This document shows positions 1-10,854 of a stretch of DNA of 64,000 nucleotides, in pieces. The stretch covers positions 1 to 64,000 of the forward strand of contig NW_019028995.1 of the NCBI RefSeq assembly GCF_002105155.1, written 5' to 3'. Position 1 is the stretch's first letter; every line of letters starts with the position of its first letter. This stretch comes from Lobosporangium transversale. Lineage: Eukaryota; Mortierellomycota; Mortierellomycetes; Mortierellales; Mortierellaceae. Position numbers and translations under genes: made by a program. The notes below the pieces were generated by a model. The model had not been told where the DNA came from, ran no database searches, and saw nothing but the letters and a program-made list of their open reading frames with translations.

Positions 1-720
1 CTCTTTCGCCTGGAATCGGCCTCAAGGAAGTCTTTGATGTCTCTAATGCTGTTCACCGTATGGAAGAAGAGTCACGTCGTCGCCACGCACCGCAATTCTC
101 AAATCTTCATCCTGTTGATGCCCTCAACACAACGAGCCGTCAGCGTCAGGCATTCATGTCCCAGTTGAAATGAGGAGGATGAAGAGGAGGAGCGGTCATC
201 ATATTCTGATACAACTGGCTCGATCTCGAGCGATGATGAGGCAGTCATTTCGAAATTGAATAACGCTCAGATCGATATTAATAATGTTCAAGAAGAATCG
301 AATGTCAAGGAAAGAGTGGATGAACAAAAAGCTCAAGAACTGAAATTGCTACTCCAACAACAACAGCAAGAATATCAGAAGGCACAAGGTGAAATTGCAG
401 CGGAACATCACCAAAAGTATTTGAAGCAACAGCAACAGGCAGGACACTCGATACCAGCTCAACAGCAACCACACGCCGTACGTGGCAATAACCAAGTTGG
501 GCCAAGTGGATCAAAACCGCATCCTACTATTAGTAACTCGACCTCAACTTCAACCGCAAGCTCGGCCTCGACGACATCGACAACCCGTCGCCGTCGAGCT
601 GGGTTTGAGTTAAATATCAACCATGCTACATTACTGAATCGTCGGGCGAAGCAGCAGCAACATCCTTCCATGATGCTGGATCAGCAACAGCAACAGGAAT
701 CTCCAGCCATGGCCATCTAG
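1..720 (+). CDS. 3' end of an unknown glutamine-rich protein (partial, frame break near 171)
   Basis: I do not recognise this gene. The window opens inside it. From base 3 one frame reads a basic and acidic stretch that ends in TGA at 171-173. From about 169 a second frame opens with an acidic EEDEEEE run and stays open to a TAG at 718-720. The second part is low complexity: acidic/serine segment, helical Q-rich segment (several runs of 4-5 Gln), a serine/threonine tract, then RRRRAGFELNINHATLLNRR and a Gln-rich tail. Dropping one base at about 171 joins the two frames smoothly, so either the assembly has an indel here, or the gene is broken, or a splice was missed. Q-rich, S/T-rich fungal tails are common in transcriptional regulators, but nothing here identifies a function. 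Confidence 0.5.
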
Positions 721-1529
721 AGAACACAATATTACAATGTTTTCTATTACTATTGCTTCTTTTTTTTTATCCCATCTCCTTTTCTTTTTTTTTTTTTTGC
801 TCAGTGATTGTTGCTCATTCCTATTCCTGTATCAATAGTTGTAATTATTAACCTCAAAAAGAACTAGCAAACAAAAAAAAAAAAAAAAAAAAAAAATTGA
901 CGATAATGATGATGATGAACATTGGCCATCTGTGATCAATTATAGTCAAGATAGAGTGAACAACGTGGGAAAATACTATTTTTGCATCTATACTCGAGTT
1001 TAATCGATAATAAATCGTTGCTATATGTTTTTATTAATGAGCAACTATTGATATGGCATCAAAATTGAGTGGGCAGATGGATGGATGGGCGAATCAATTG
1101 TGTTCGACAGGTAGTTACTCAATAGTCAAGATCTCGGTCTAGCGTTGCTGTTATTCTAGAAAGGGCGCTTCCGAAGATAAAACATTTGTACATGTACACA
1201 GGTCCTTCAAGAACAAACTTTCAAAAGGCTTATAAATGCTTATTTTAGTTTCCATTTCTGTTTGTCTGTCGCCCTTTCTGATTCAATGAAAGTGGATGCG
1301 AAGGGAAAGAGGAGAAAATCCATAAGGGGTTTATGTGGGCCCTGCGGAAGGAAAAAACAAAACAATTGCTCACGAGCGCATATTTCTCCAGAGAACAGAC
1401 ACGACTCCACATCCATACCTATTTACTATTTAAACCTTTTTCTTTGCTTGCACTTGTCCATCACTTCTTTTCACTCCCTATTCCCTACTCTTGTTCGCTC
1501 TAATACCTCCTCCCTCCCCTTCTGTGCCC
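721..1529. other. Intergenic, AT-rich; no gene seen
   Basis: This spacer holds the 3' flank of the Q-rich gene and the 5' flank of the SCOT gene. It has a T-rich stretch near 770-800 and an A run of about 26 bases at 871-896. A heat-shock-element-like arrangement of TTC/GAA blocks occurs around 1152-1173, but its spacing is irregular. No coding or RNA gene is supported. Confidence 0.5.
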
Positions 1530-3018
1530 ATGACCTTGACTATTGTTCTTCAACAAGCACGCCGTGGTGTTGCAAAGGTATTCATTAAATTTTCTCCTTT
1601 AACGTTTGTTACATGTTTATTCCCACGGGTCAGATATCCACATTCTGTAACTTGTTTCGAAAAGTCTTTTCTTTTGGAAACAGAAAAGTAAGGGACAACA
1701 CGGCGTCTGTGGAAAACCCTCATCTTCCTCATCAACCTACATTGTCAACAACAGAGCACAATTGACACTGAAAATAACTCATTCAACATTGGCCCATGAA
1801 GATGTCGTTTTTTCCTACACTTCTCATATTCCTCATGTTACACCTTTCGTGCACCACGCTGACGTTTTTTTTTTTTATTTTTTTATTTTTTATTTTTTTT
1901 TTTATTGAGTTTAGAAGGTGACCATTACTGCCTTCACTACCACAATCGGCCGCCAATTCTCTATATTCCGCCCCGTCTATAAGCAGGCAGCTGCTGATGA
2001 TGAGCTGGTCGAGAACTTGAGCAAAGTTTATCCTTCAGCGGAGGAAGCTGTCAAGGATATCCCTTCAGGTTCGACTCTGATGGTTGGAGGATTCGGACTC
2101 TGCGGTATTCCAGAGAATTTGATCGCAGCATTGAAGAAGCGTGCTTCAGACTGTAAGGACTTGATTGTAGTTTCTAACAATGCTGGCGTGGATGATTTTG
2201 GATTGGGACAGCTCCTGCGTACCAAACAGGTATGAACTCGTATAAATATTTCAGCTACTACTTTTCCCCACAACAGTCTCGTAATGTGGAATGTGAAAAC
2301 GATGTAAATGTCTCTGTAAAGTGAAATAATCTAACAGCATATCTGTACTCCGTATTCTGTCTTGTTCAATCATATCTTCGTATAGATCAAACGCATGATC
2401 AGCAGTTATGTAGGCGAGAACAAGGAGTTTGAGCGCCAGTACCTCTCTGGAGAGCTCGAGGTTGAGTTGACTCCTCAGGGTACTCTAGCAGAGCGTGTTC
2501 GTGCTGGCGGTGCTGGTATCCCAGCTTTCTTCACTCCTACTGCTTATGGAACTGAAGGTATGCACACAAGGTCAATCATCACTTTAGGGTTTTAGATGTA
2601 TAGCGTTCTATCTTTGCTCGGTCGGGGCACTGCAGCATGAGAACACAATCTCTCTCTTTACCTTCACTTGACTGCACTGAGATTCATGAGAAATGATAAT
2701 GGCTTTATTCATCAGACTTGCTTCAATAACTCATCTATCTGTTCTCTTTATTCTAACTTACGGGATTGGGACTCTAATAGTTCAAACTGGTGAGCTCACA
2801 ATCAAGTATAGTCCGGATGGCAAGCCTTTGATCCGCAGCAAGCCTAGAGAAGTGCGCGAATTTAATGGCCGCAAGTATATTATGGAAGAGGCCATCGTTG
2901 GAGACTACTCATTGGTCAAAGCCTGGAAGGGTGATGCCTATGGAAACCTAATCTTTAAGGGATCTGCTATGAACTTCAATCCGGTCATGGCGAAGGGTTC
3001 CAAGAATTGCATTGCCGA

Positions 3019-3052
<34 letters not shown>

Positions 3053-3986
3053 GGTCAGAGTAGATGGTACAATATGAACTTTACGAAGGACGACGCAAGC
3101 TGAGCAAATTATAACAGATGAGAATGGCCTTTCCTGTTGGTTATCAAACTAGGTCGAGGAAATCGTTCCCGTTGGTTCTCTCAGACCCGAGGACATTCAC
3201 TTGCCTGGCATCTTCGTAAAGCGCATCATCCAGGGTAAGAACTATGAAAAGAGGATTGAACGTCTCACCTTGACTGAGGACAAACCTGTCGGCGTTACCA
3301 ATACCTCTCCTGTGGTTGATGAAAGGGATGAAGCTGCTCGTCGTCGTGAGAAGATCGTTCGCCGTGCCGCTAAGGAGTTCAAGAACGGCATGTATGTCAA
3401 CTTGGGTATTGGTATGCCCATGCTTGCGTCCAACTACCTCAAGAAGGGCGTTGCTGTCCACTTGCAAAGCGAGAACGGTATCCTTGGTTTTGGTCCCTTC
3501 CCCAAGCCTGGTGAACAGGATCCTGATCTGATCAACGCTGGAAAGGAAACTATCACACTTCTACCTGGCGCCTCACTCTTCTCAAGTGATGATTCGTTTG
3601 CAATGATTAGAGGATCACACGTAGATTTGACTATTTTGGGAGCATTGCAGGTGTCGGCCAAGGGTGATTTGGCCAACTGGATCATCCCCCGAAAGATGGT
3701 CAAAGGAATGGGAGGGGCCATGGATCTAGTCGCCAGTCCCGGTACCCGTGTTGTCGTGACGATGGAGCATCTGGCAAAGGGCGGCAAGCATAAGATCCTA
3801 GAAGAATGTACATTACCTCTGACTGGCGTTGGTTGTGTTGATAGAATTATCACAGACCTGTGTGTGTTTGATGTCAAGGATGGCAACCTTGTATTGACCG
3901 AGTTGATGGCGGATGTTTCATTGGACGATGTGAAGCGTGGAACAGGTGCCAAATTTACGATCTCCCCCGACCTCATCCAGAACTAG
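1530..3986 (+). CDS. Succinyl-CoA:3-ketoacid CoA transferase (SCOT/OXCT), mitochondrial
   Basis: The product transfers CoA from succinyl-CoA to acetoacetate or a related 3-oxoacid in the mitochondrial matrix. Five exons join in frame: 1530-1577, 1915-2229, 2386-2557, 2781-3019 and 3153-3986, giving about 535 residues, close to the mitochondrial enzyme length. The N-terminus is basic and hydroxylated with few acids ([16 protein letters not shown], then more Arg/Thr/Ser), as in a mitochondrial presequence. The alpha-type half ([37 protein letters not shown]) precedes the beta-type half. The latter contains [12 protein letters not shown], whose Glu is the catalytic residue that forms the CoA thioester in this family. 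The fused alpha-beta order is the eukaryotic form. Introns 1 and 4 contain long T or A runs, and intron 4 begins GTAAAAAA. The acceptor of exon 2 could be 1915 or 1918 without changing the frame. Confidence 0.93.
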
Positions 3987-4529
3987 ACAAATAGCATCCC
4001 ACTCTCCTTTTGTAAAAAAATATAAACACAATTTATTATTATTCCAGGCTTGTAAGATGTTGAGACAACAGGATGAATTCTCCTGACCAATCAGGCCGTG
4101 CTGAGGACTATAAGGAAAAGAAAGGAAAAAAGGCTGTGCACTAAAAGAAAATAAGGCAAGCGTGCATCAAGGGGGAGCGCAACAGAACATAATGGAAACT
4201 TGATGGAACACAATCGAAAACAACAGAAAAAAGAATGTAGAATTTTGTGGACAGAGAGACCAATGTTTTAGAAGGAGATCGAAAAAAAAGTGTCTTCGCC
4301 CACTCATAAATTCTGACACTTCAACTGCTGGGAATAGATAAATAGCTTTTCTTCACTTCTCTTTTTTCATCACTTTTCTTTCCTTTCTTTTCCCTACCTT
4401 TTCTCGCAGACAGACTGCATTACACCCCACTCATCTCTCACGCTCTCATTCCACTTTGAAAGTGAAAAGGAATCATTTCTGCTCAATTCACACCCATAAA
4501 CAACACAGTCAACTTTCATATATATAACC
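3987..4529. other. SCOT-HSP90 intergenic region
   Basis: About 540 bases hold the 3' flank of SCOT and the presumed HSP90 promoter. The last 180 bases are CT-rich with short pyrimidine blocks typical of fungal 5' leaders. I see no well-spaced heat-shock element. No gene is seen. Confidence 0.5.
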
Positions 4530-6743
4530 ATGTCGACCGAAACATTTTCATTCCAGGTAGGACACCCACCTCCTTATTTACCATTGGCCTCAAGCCCTTG
4601 AGTGCTCGATAACAGTAAAAAGCAATGATGTGATTATTGATCCAGACCATTACTTTTCGCTTGTTAAATTATATAGGCTGAGATCTCTCAGTTGATGAGC
4701 CTGATCATCAACACTTTCTACTCGAACAAGGAGGTCTTTCTGCGTGAGCTGGTCTCGAACGCATCCGATGCCCTCGATAAGATCCGCTATGAAGCCTTGA
4801 CTGACCCTTCCAAGCTTGATTCAGAGAAGGAGCTTTTCATTCGCATCACTCCTGACAAGGAGAACAAGATCCTCTCGATCCGCGATACTGGTATTGGTAT
4901 GACCAAGGCTGATCTCGTCAACAACCTTGGTACTATCGCCAAGTCTGGTACTAAGGCTTTCATGGAGGCCCTTAGCAGTGGTGCCGATATCTCCATGATT
5001 GGTCAGTTCGGTGTCGGTTTCTACTCAGCCTACTTGGTGGCTGAGAAGGTCCAGGTCATCTCGAAGCATAATGATGACGAGCAATACATTTGGGAGTCGG
5101 CTGCCGGCGGTTCCTTCACCATCACCCGTGACACTGTCAATCCTCCTCTTGGTCGCGGTACAGAGATGCGTCTCTTCATGAAGGAGGATCAGCTCGAGTA
5201 CCTCGAGGAGAAGAGGATTAAAGAGATTATCAAGAAACACTCCGAGTTTATCGGATATCCAATTCAACTTGCTGTTGAGAAGGAAACCGAGAAGGAGGTT
5301 GAGGACGATGAAGAAGAGGAGGTCAAGGAGAGCGATTCTAAAATCGAGGAGATTGAAGACGAAGATGAGAAGAAGGAAAAGAAGAAGAAGACTATCAAGG
5401 AGAAGAAGATTGAGAATGAGGAGCTCAACAAGACCAAACCCCTCTGGACCCGCAATCCCGAGGATATCACCAACGAGGAGTATGCCACCTTCTACAAGTC
5501 ATTAACAAATGACTGGGCCGATCATATGGCTGTCAAGCACTTTGCCATTGAAGGTCAGCTCGAGTTCCGTGCCATTTTGTTCGTCCCCAGCCGTGCTCCT
5601 TTTGACATGTTCGAGACCAAGAAGAAGCGCAACAACATTAAGCTGTACGTCCGCCGTGTCTTCATTATGGATGATTGCGAGGACCTTATCCCTGAGTGGC
5701 TGAACTTTATTAAGGGTATCGTGGACTCTGAGGATCTGCCCCTGAATATTTCCCGTGAGATGCTTCAGCAGAACAAGATTCTCAAGGTCATCCGCAAGAA
5801 TCTTGTTAAGAAATGTCTCGAGATGTTTGCTGAGATTGCTGAGGATAAGGAGCAGTTTGCTAAATTCTACGAAGCCTTCTCTAAGAACATCAAGTTGGGC
5901 ATCCATGAGGACTCTCAGAACCGTGCTAAGCTCGCTGATTTGCTCCGTTATCACTCCACAAAGTCGAGCGACGAGATGACATCACTCAAGGACTATGTCA
6001 CTCGCATGCCCGAGAAGCAGAAGAATATTTACTACATCACTGGTGAGTCTCGCACTGCTGTTGAGAACTCACCTTTCATTGAGGTCTTGAAAAAGAAAGG
6101 CTTTGAGGTCCTCTTCATGGTCGACCCTATTGATGAGTACGCTGTAACCCAACTTAAGGAATACGATGGCAAGAAGCTGGTTTCTGTCACTAAGGAAGGA
6201 CTTGAGCTTGAGGAGGATGAGGAGGAGAAGAAGGCTCGCGAAGCCGAAGAGAAGTCGTACGAAGGTCTCTGCACACAAATCAAGGAGATCTTGGGTGACA
6301 GAGTTGAGAAGGTCTTGATTTCCAACCGCATCTCTGAATCACCTTGCGTTCTCGTCACTGGTGCTTTCGGTTGGTCCTCAAACATGGAGCGTATCATGAA
6401 GGCCCAAGCTCTCCGTGACTCCTCTATGTCTTCCTATATGGCTTCCAAGAAGTCTTTGGAGCTGAATCCCAAGAATTCGATTATTAAGACTCTTAAGGCC
6501 AAAGTCGATGCCGACAAGAATGACAAGACCGTCAAGGATTTAACCTTGTTGATGTACGATGTTGCCCTCATTGTTTCTGGCTTCAGTATCGATAAGACTG
6601 ATGTCTTTGCAGACAGAATCAACCGAATGATCAAGCTGGGCTTGGCTATTGATGATGATGAGGAAGAGGCTTCTACTGCAGATATGCCAGCTCTTGAGTC
6701 TCAAGATGTTGTAGAGGCTTCCGAGATGGAGGAGGTTGATTAA
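4530..6743 (+). CDS. HSP90: Cytosolic HSP90 chaperone
   Basis: ATP-dependent dimeric chaperone of the cytosol for kinases, receptors and other clients. Two exons, 4530-4556 (nine codons, MSTETFSFQ) and 4677-6743, give about 697 residues. The N-terminal GHKL ATPase domain is complete: [20 protein letters not shown] (catalytic Glu and Mg-binding Asn), [17 protein letters not shown] and [15 protein letters not shown] Glu/Lys-rich charged linker spans roughly residues 220-265. The middle domain has [21 protein letters not shown] with the ATP-contacting Arg. The C-terminus ends MEEVD, the docking motif for TPR co-chaperones, which marks the cytosolic rather than the ER or mitochondrial form. The tiny first exon followed by an intron is a gene structure the long ORF alone would miss. 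Confidence 0.97.
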
Positions 6744-7689
6744 ACAGCGGCCTATTAGAATTTTAATCATTAGTTTCATGTTCATAGTATCATTGCATGG
6801 CGGTTGTAATTAGTTCTTTATTTTTTTTCCTATTCGCCAAAATAAATGCAGTCTGATCATCTCTATTACTGTATATTTGCATTTGTATATATATATGTAT
6901 ATTTGGTGACAGGCTTCGGGGATTGAAATACAAATGAAAATCAACATCCAGCCATAGGGACAACTCTACATGAACGTGTGTCATTTTGCTAGCTTTGCTT
7001 TTTCTGATCCTTCAGCTTTCAGCAGCTTTCCAAGATGTAATGGAGAAAACCTTGTCTAAAGGACAAGAAATGTGACATTAGTACATGTAAAATGAAATTG
7101 TATCTGCATCCCATTTCATCGTAAAAGAGGAGATATGCTTCGCCTTTAGAAGAGCCCTTTCGATCCAAGCTATTTCACGGATCAGCATTAAGTTGGTTTG
7201 TTGGAGCATGATCATTGGTGACTTTCTTTTTTTACTTGAGCGAAAATTGTCCCCCAGATCGCAGTATTGCCATTGGATGCTTTATTTTTTTTTTATTTTC
7301 TTTCAAGGTTGGATACGTGTAACATTCTGGAGGCTTTCTTTGCAGTGATAAATTGCATGTTGACACGTCAACAGTGCTATGTAGTAGCCAATCAGGTGTT
7401 GCCATATCAGGTCTCCCTGTTTCTTGAATTTATTTCTGTATTGGACTGTGTTCTATGGCCTTCTGTGTCCCAGAGCACGTACAAAAAAGCTTAAACGCGC
7501 TTTGTTTGCTGGCAAAGCCTGGCTTTCTTCCTTCTCTGGTTACAACAAACCAGCCTATATATATTCTCCCTTCTCTCTCTTTTTCTTTCTTTCTTTTTTT
7601 TTTTTCCTCATCATCAGTCTCCACCACTTCTGTTCTTTCCCTCCTTTCTTCACCTCATCTTCCATCCTCATCTCTTACGACTCCAACTC
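6744..7689. other. HSP90-BiP intergenic region with candidate stress promoter
   Basis: This 946-base spacer carries the HSP90 3' flank and the BiP upstream region. The last ~130 bases before the BiP start are strongly pyrimidine-rich, with blocks of T and C. Two candidate unfolded-protein-response elements near 7361 and 7388 are listed separately. No coding or RNA gene is seen. Confidence 0.5.
7361..7406 (+). promoter_or_regulatory. Candidate UPR elements upstream of BiP
   Basis: TGACACGTCA at 7361-7370 reads TGACGTGT on the minus strand, which is close to the Hac1/XBP1 UPRE core TGACGTGG/A. Seventeen bases further, CCAAT (7388-7392) is followed by exactly nine bases and then CCATA (7402-7406). 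That resembles the ERSE layout CCAAT-N9-CCACG with two mismatches in the second half. The position, about 300 bases before the start codon of an ER chaperone, suits unfolded-protein-response control. The matches are by eye and imperfect. Confidence 0.35.
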
Positions 7690-10071
7690 ATGTCAAAGTT
7701 CATCAAGAGCGTTCTCGCTCTGGTCACTGTGGCATTGGTCTGCATGGTCGCTATTACGACCGTCAAAGCCGATGCTGACGAGACCCGCGAGTCCTATGGC
7801 ACTGTCATTGGTATCGGTAAGTCAATATACTATCTCTCACACACTTTTACCCGTGTGATCATGCAAAAAAAGTCTGTACAAAGCTGTCTTGAACAGATCC
7901 AGCGTGTATTATAAAGAAAGAAAAATGAAGGCGATCAACTACCGCAATAATATCGAGGACAGATTCGTGGAGAAGCCCTTCTCATAGGAGCAGTAGCAGC
8001 AAGATCAGTTACATATTTTTCCCTTTTTTACTATGATCTGATACTCAGTGGCTATGGAGTGGGTTAAAGAGCGCAGAGCAACTATTCTGCAAATGCCTCG
8101 ATTGCGTTCATTTTCAATCTCCCCCTTCCTTGAATCGAAAATTCATCACTAACAACCGCCTCTCTTGTTTTTGCCTGTCGCTTGTTTTTTATAATTAACC
8201 AAATAGATCTTGGAACCACCTACTCCTGTGTCGGCGTCTACAAGAATGGACGCGTTGAAATTATCGCCAATGATCAAGGTCATCGTATCACTCCCTCCTA
8301 TGTCGCATTCACTGAGGACGAGCGTCTTGTCGGAGATGCCGCCAAGAATCAGTACGCTGCCAACCCCACCAACACAATTTTTGATGCCAAACGTCTGATT
8401 GGTCGCCGTTTCGATGATAAGGATGTCCAGAATGATATTAAGCACTTCCCATTCAAAGTCAAGAGCAAAGGTGGCGCTCCTGTCATCCAGGTCGAGGTCA
8501 AAGGAGAGCCAAAGACCTTCACGCCTGAGGAGATTTCCGCTATGGTTTTGGGCAAGATGAAGGAGATTGCCGAAGCCTTCCTTTCCAAGAAGGTTACCCA
8601 CGCCGTCGTCACTGTCCCCGCCTACTTCAACGACGCTCAGCGTCAGGCTACTAAGGATGCCGGTGCTATTGCTGGCTTGAACGTCCTCCGTATTGTCAAC
8701 GAACCCACCGCCGCCGCAATCGCTTACGGTTTGGACAAGAAGGATGGTGAGCGCACTATTCTCGTCTATGATCTTGGTGGTGGTACTTTTGATGTCTCTC
8801 TTTTGTCGATCGACGACGGTGTCTTTGAAGTTCTCGCCACGTCTGGTGACACTCACTTGGGAGGAGAGGATTTCGACCAGCGTGTTATTGATCACTTTGT
8901 CAAGCAATACAAGAAGAAGAACGGCAAGGATATCACCAAGGATCTCAAGACCATGGGCAAGCTCAAGCGTGAGGTTGAGAAGGCCAAGCGCACTCTTTCT
9001 TCCCAGATGTCTGTCCGTATTGAGATTGATTCTTTCCATGAAGGTAATGACTTTTCCGAGACCTTGACCCGCGCCAAGTTTGAGGAGCTCAACATGGATT
9101 TGTTCAAGAACACAATCAAGCCTGTCGAGCAAGTCCTCAAGGATGCCGGCCTCGAAAAGAGCGATATTCATGACATTGTCCTCGTTGGTGGTTCTACTCG
9201 TATCCCCAAGGTCATCTCTCTTATTGAGGACTTCTTTGGTGGTAAGAAGGCATCCAAGGGTATTAATCCTGATGAAGCTGTCGCTTATGGTGCCGCTGTT
9301 CAGGGTGGTGTCCTCTCTGGTGAGTCTGCCGCTGATTCCGTCCTTCTTTTGGATGTCAACCCGTTGACCCTCGGAATTGAAACCACTGGAGGTGTTATGA
9401 CCAAGCTTATTCCCCGCAACACTGGTATCCCTACCAAGAAGTCTCAAATTTTCTCTACCGCCGCCGACAATCAGCAGACTGTTTTGATTCAGGTCTTTGA
9501 GGGAGAGCGTGGTATGACTAAGGACAATAACCAGCTCGGCAAGTTTGAGCTGACCAACATTCCCCCAGCTCCTCGTGGTGTTCCTCAGATCGAGGTCACT
9601 TTTGAGATTGATGCCAACGGTATCTTGCGTGTCTCTGCCTCTGACAAGGGCACTGGCAAGACTGAGAGCATCACCATCACTAACGACAAGGGCCGCCTTT
9701 CTGACGAGGAAATTGAACGCATGATCAAGGAGGCTGAGCAGTTTGCCAGCGAGGATCAGGCAATCAAGGAACGTGTTGAAGCCAAGAACGTTCTCGAGAA
9801 CTACCTTTACTCTGTCAAGAACCAGGTCACTGATGACTCTCAGTTGGGAGCTAAGATTGACGCTGATGATAAGAAGACCATCTTGGATGCCATTGCCACC
9901 AAGATCTCGTGGCTTGAGTCCGAGGGTGCCTCTGCCACTAAGGAGGAGCTTGATGAGAAGAAGGAGGAGATTGAGGCCATTGTTAACCCCATCACCTCTA
10001 AGCTCTACGGCTCCTCCGGCGGCTCCGGCACTCCTCCTAGTGAGGAGATGCCTTCGCACGACGAGCTTTAA
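7690..10071 (+). CDS. KAR2: ER-lumenal HSP70 chaperone BiP (Kar2)
   Basis: Main HSP70 of the endoplasmic reticulum, needed for translocation, folding and the unfolded-protein response. Two exons, 7690-7816 and 8207-10071, give about 663 residues. Exon 1 encodes a signal peptide (basic MSKFIK, hydrophobic core, VKADADE). Splicing completes the ATPase phosphate-1 motif [14 protein letters not shown] across the 390-base intron. Other signatures seen are [36 protein letters not shown] and [12 protein letters not shown], then the interdomain linker [15 protein letters not shown]. The helical lid ends in HDEL, the ER-retrieval signal, so the ER location is certain among HSP70s. Codon use is strongly biased towards C- and G-ending codons, as expected for a highly expressed gene. 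A long open frame on the opposite strand is a shadow of this biased coding. Confidence 0.97.
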
Positions 10072-10854
10072 AAAAAATGCATTCTCTCCCCTCGGGCAGA
10101 TTCTTTTTTCTTTATCGTAAAATAATATTTTTGCCAGCTCATTCTTTTTTTTTTCTGCTTGTACAGTAATCAAATCCCCAATAAAGTAAAGAAAAAAAAT
10201 CTTTTTGAAATAAACCATAGCCTTGAAACTACATGAAAAAGCCTAAGTCCACTTCCAGATCGACAGAACATTATAAATACATAAATACATTCATGTATAT
10301 ATATGTTTTTACTACATTTCTCTTACTGGAATCTGTTTCTGAACTAGAGGAGACTTTACAGGTACCTCTGTTCTGGTTGTTTTCTCCTTCGGTCACAGGC
10401 ATCATGATGGCCCTCCCTGCTGTCCATAGACTAGCCAGCCATGACTGATCTCACGTCTTGCGGGTTGGTATGAAAATGATCATAATCAAGTATAGATTTA
10501 CAAGTATACAAAACAAAATTCCCCTGTTTGCCGCGGGATCAGTAATCAAGCCAAACTGCTTATCTTGAATACGATTTAACGTGTTTGCTATTGGAGAAAG
10601 CGTAGTTTAATTATGTCTCATTAATGCATTTTCCTTTCTGTAAATGCTTGCATTTGAGCATTGAGCCAAAGAGCAGGTCTGCATTCTACCCACATGGTGC
10701 ATCTTTCTTTCTTTCTTCTTTTTTTTTTTTGCATCCCTTTTCCATTCTTTTTTTTTTTAATCTTCTCTTCCATCGTCTTGAATTACAAAACTCGCCTACA
10801 ACTTTCACATTTCCACATCTCCATACACACATATCTCAGTACTTGAAACAAAAC
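10072..10854. other. BiP-septin intergenic region
   Basis: This spacer has the AT-rich BiP 3' flank and, from about 10690, a CT-rich leader upstream of the septin start. I see no gene or RNA in it. Confidence 0.5.

Noticed and set aside
1152-1175. Possible heat-shock element (TTCTAGAA then TTCCGAA)
   Set aside because: Spacing between blocks is irregular and it lies upstream of SCOT rather than HSP90.
5264-5488. Minus-strand Ser/Phe-rich ORF opposite HSP90
   Set aside because: It is the complement of the Glu/Lys-rich linker codons (GAG, AAG) and not a gene.
7424-7858. Open frames over the BiP 5' leader and exon 1
   Set aside because: They run through the pyrimidine-rich leader; the signal-peptide frame at 7690 is the only one that splices to the ATPase domain.
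8149-10218. A 689-codon open frame on the minus strand opposite BiP
   Set aside because: It is a shadow of the highly biased codon use of HSP70 genes; antisense HSP70 ORFs are a known artefact, and the encoded sequence shows no recognisable domain.
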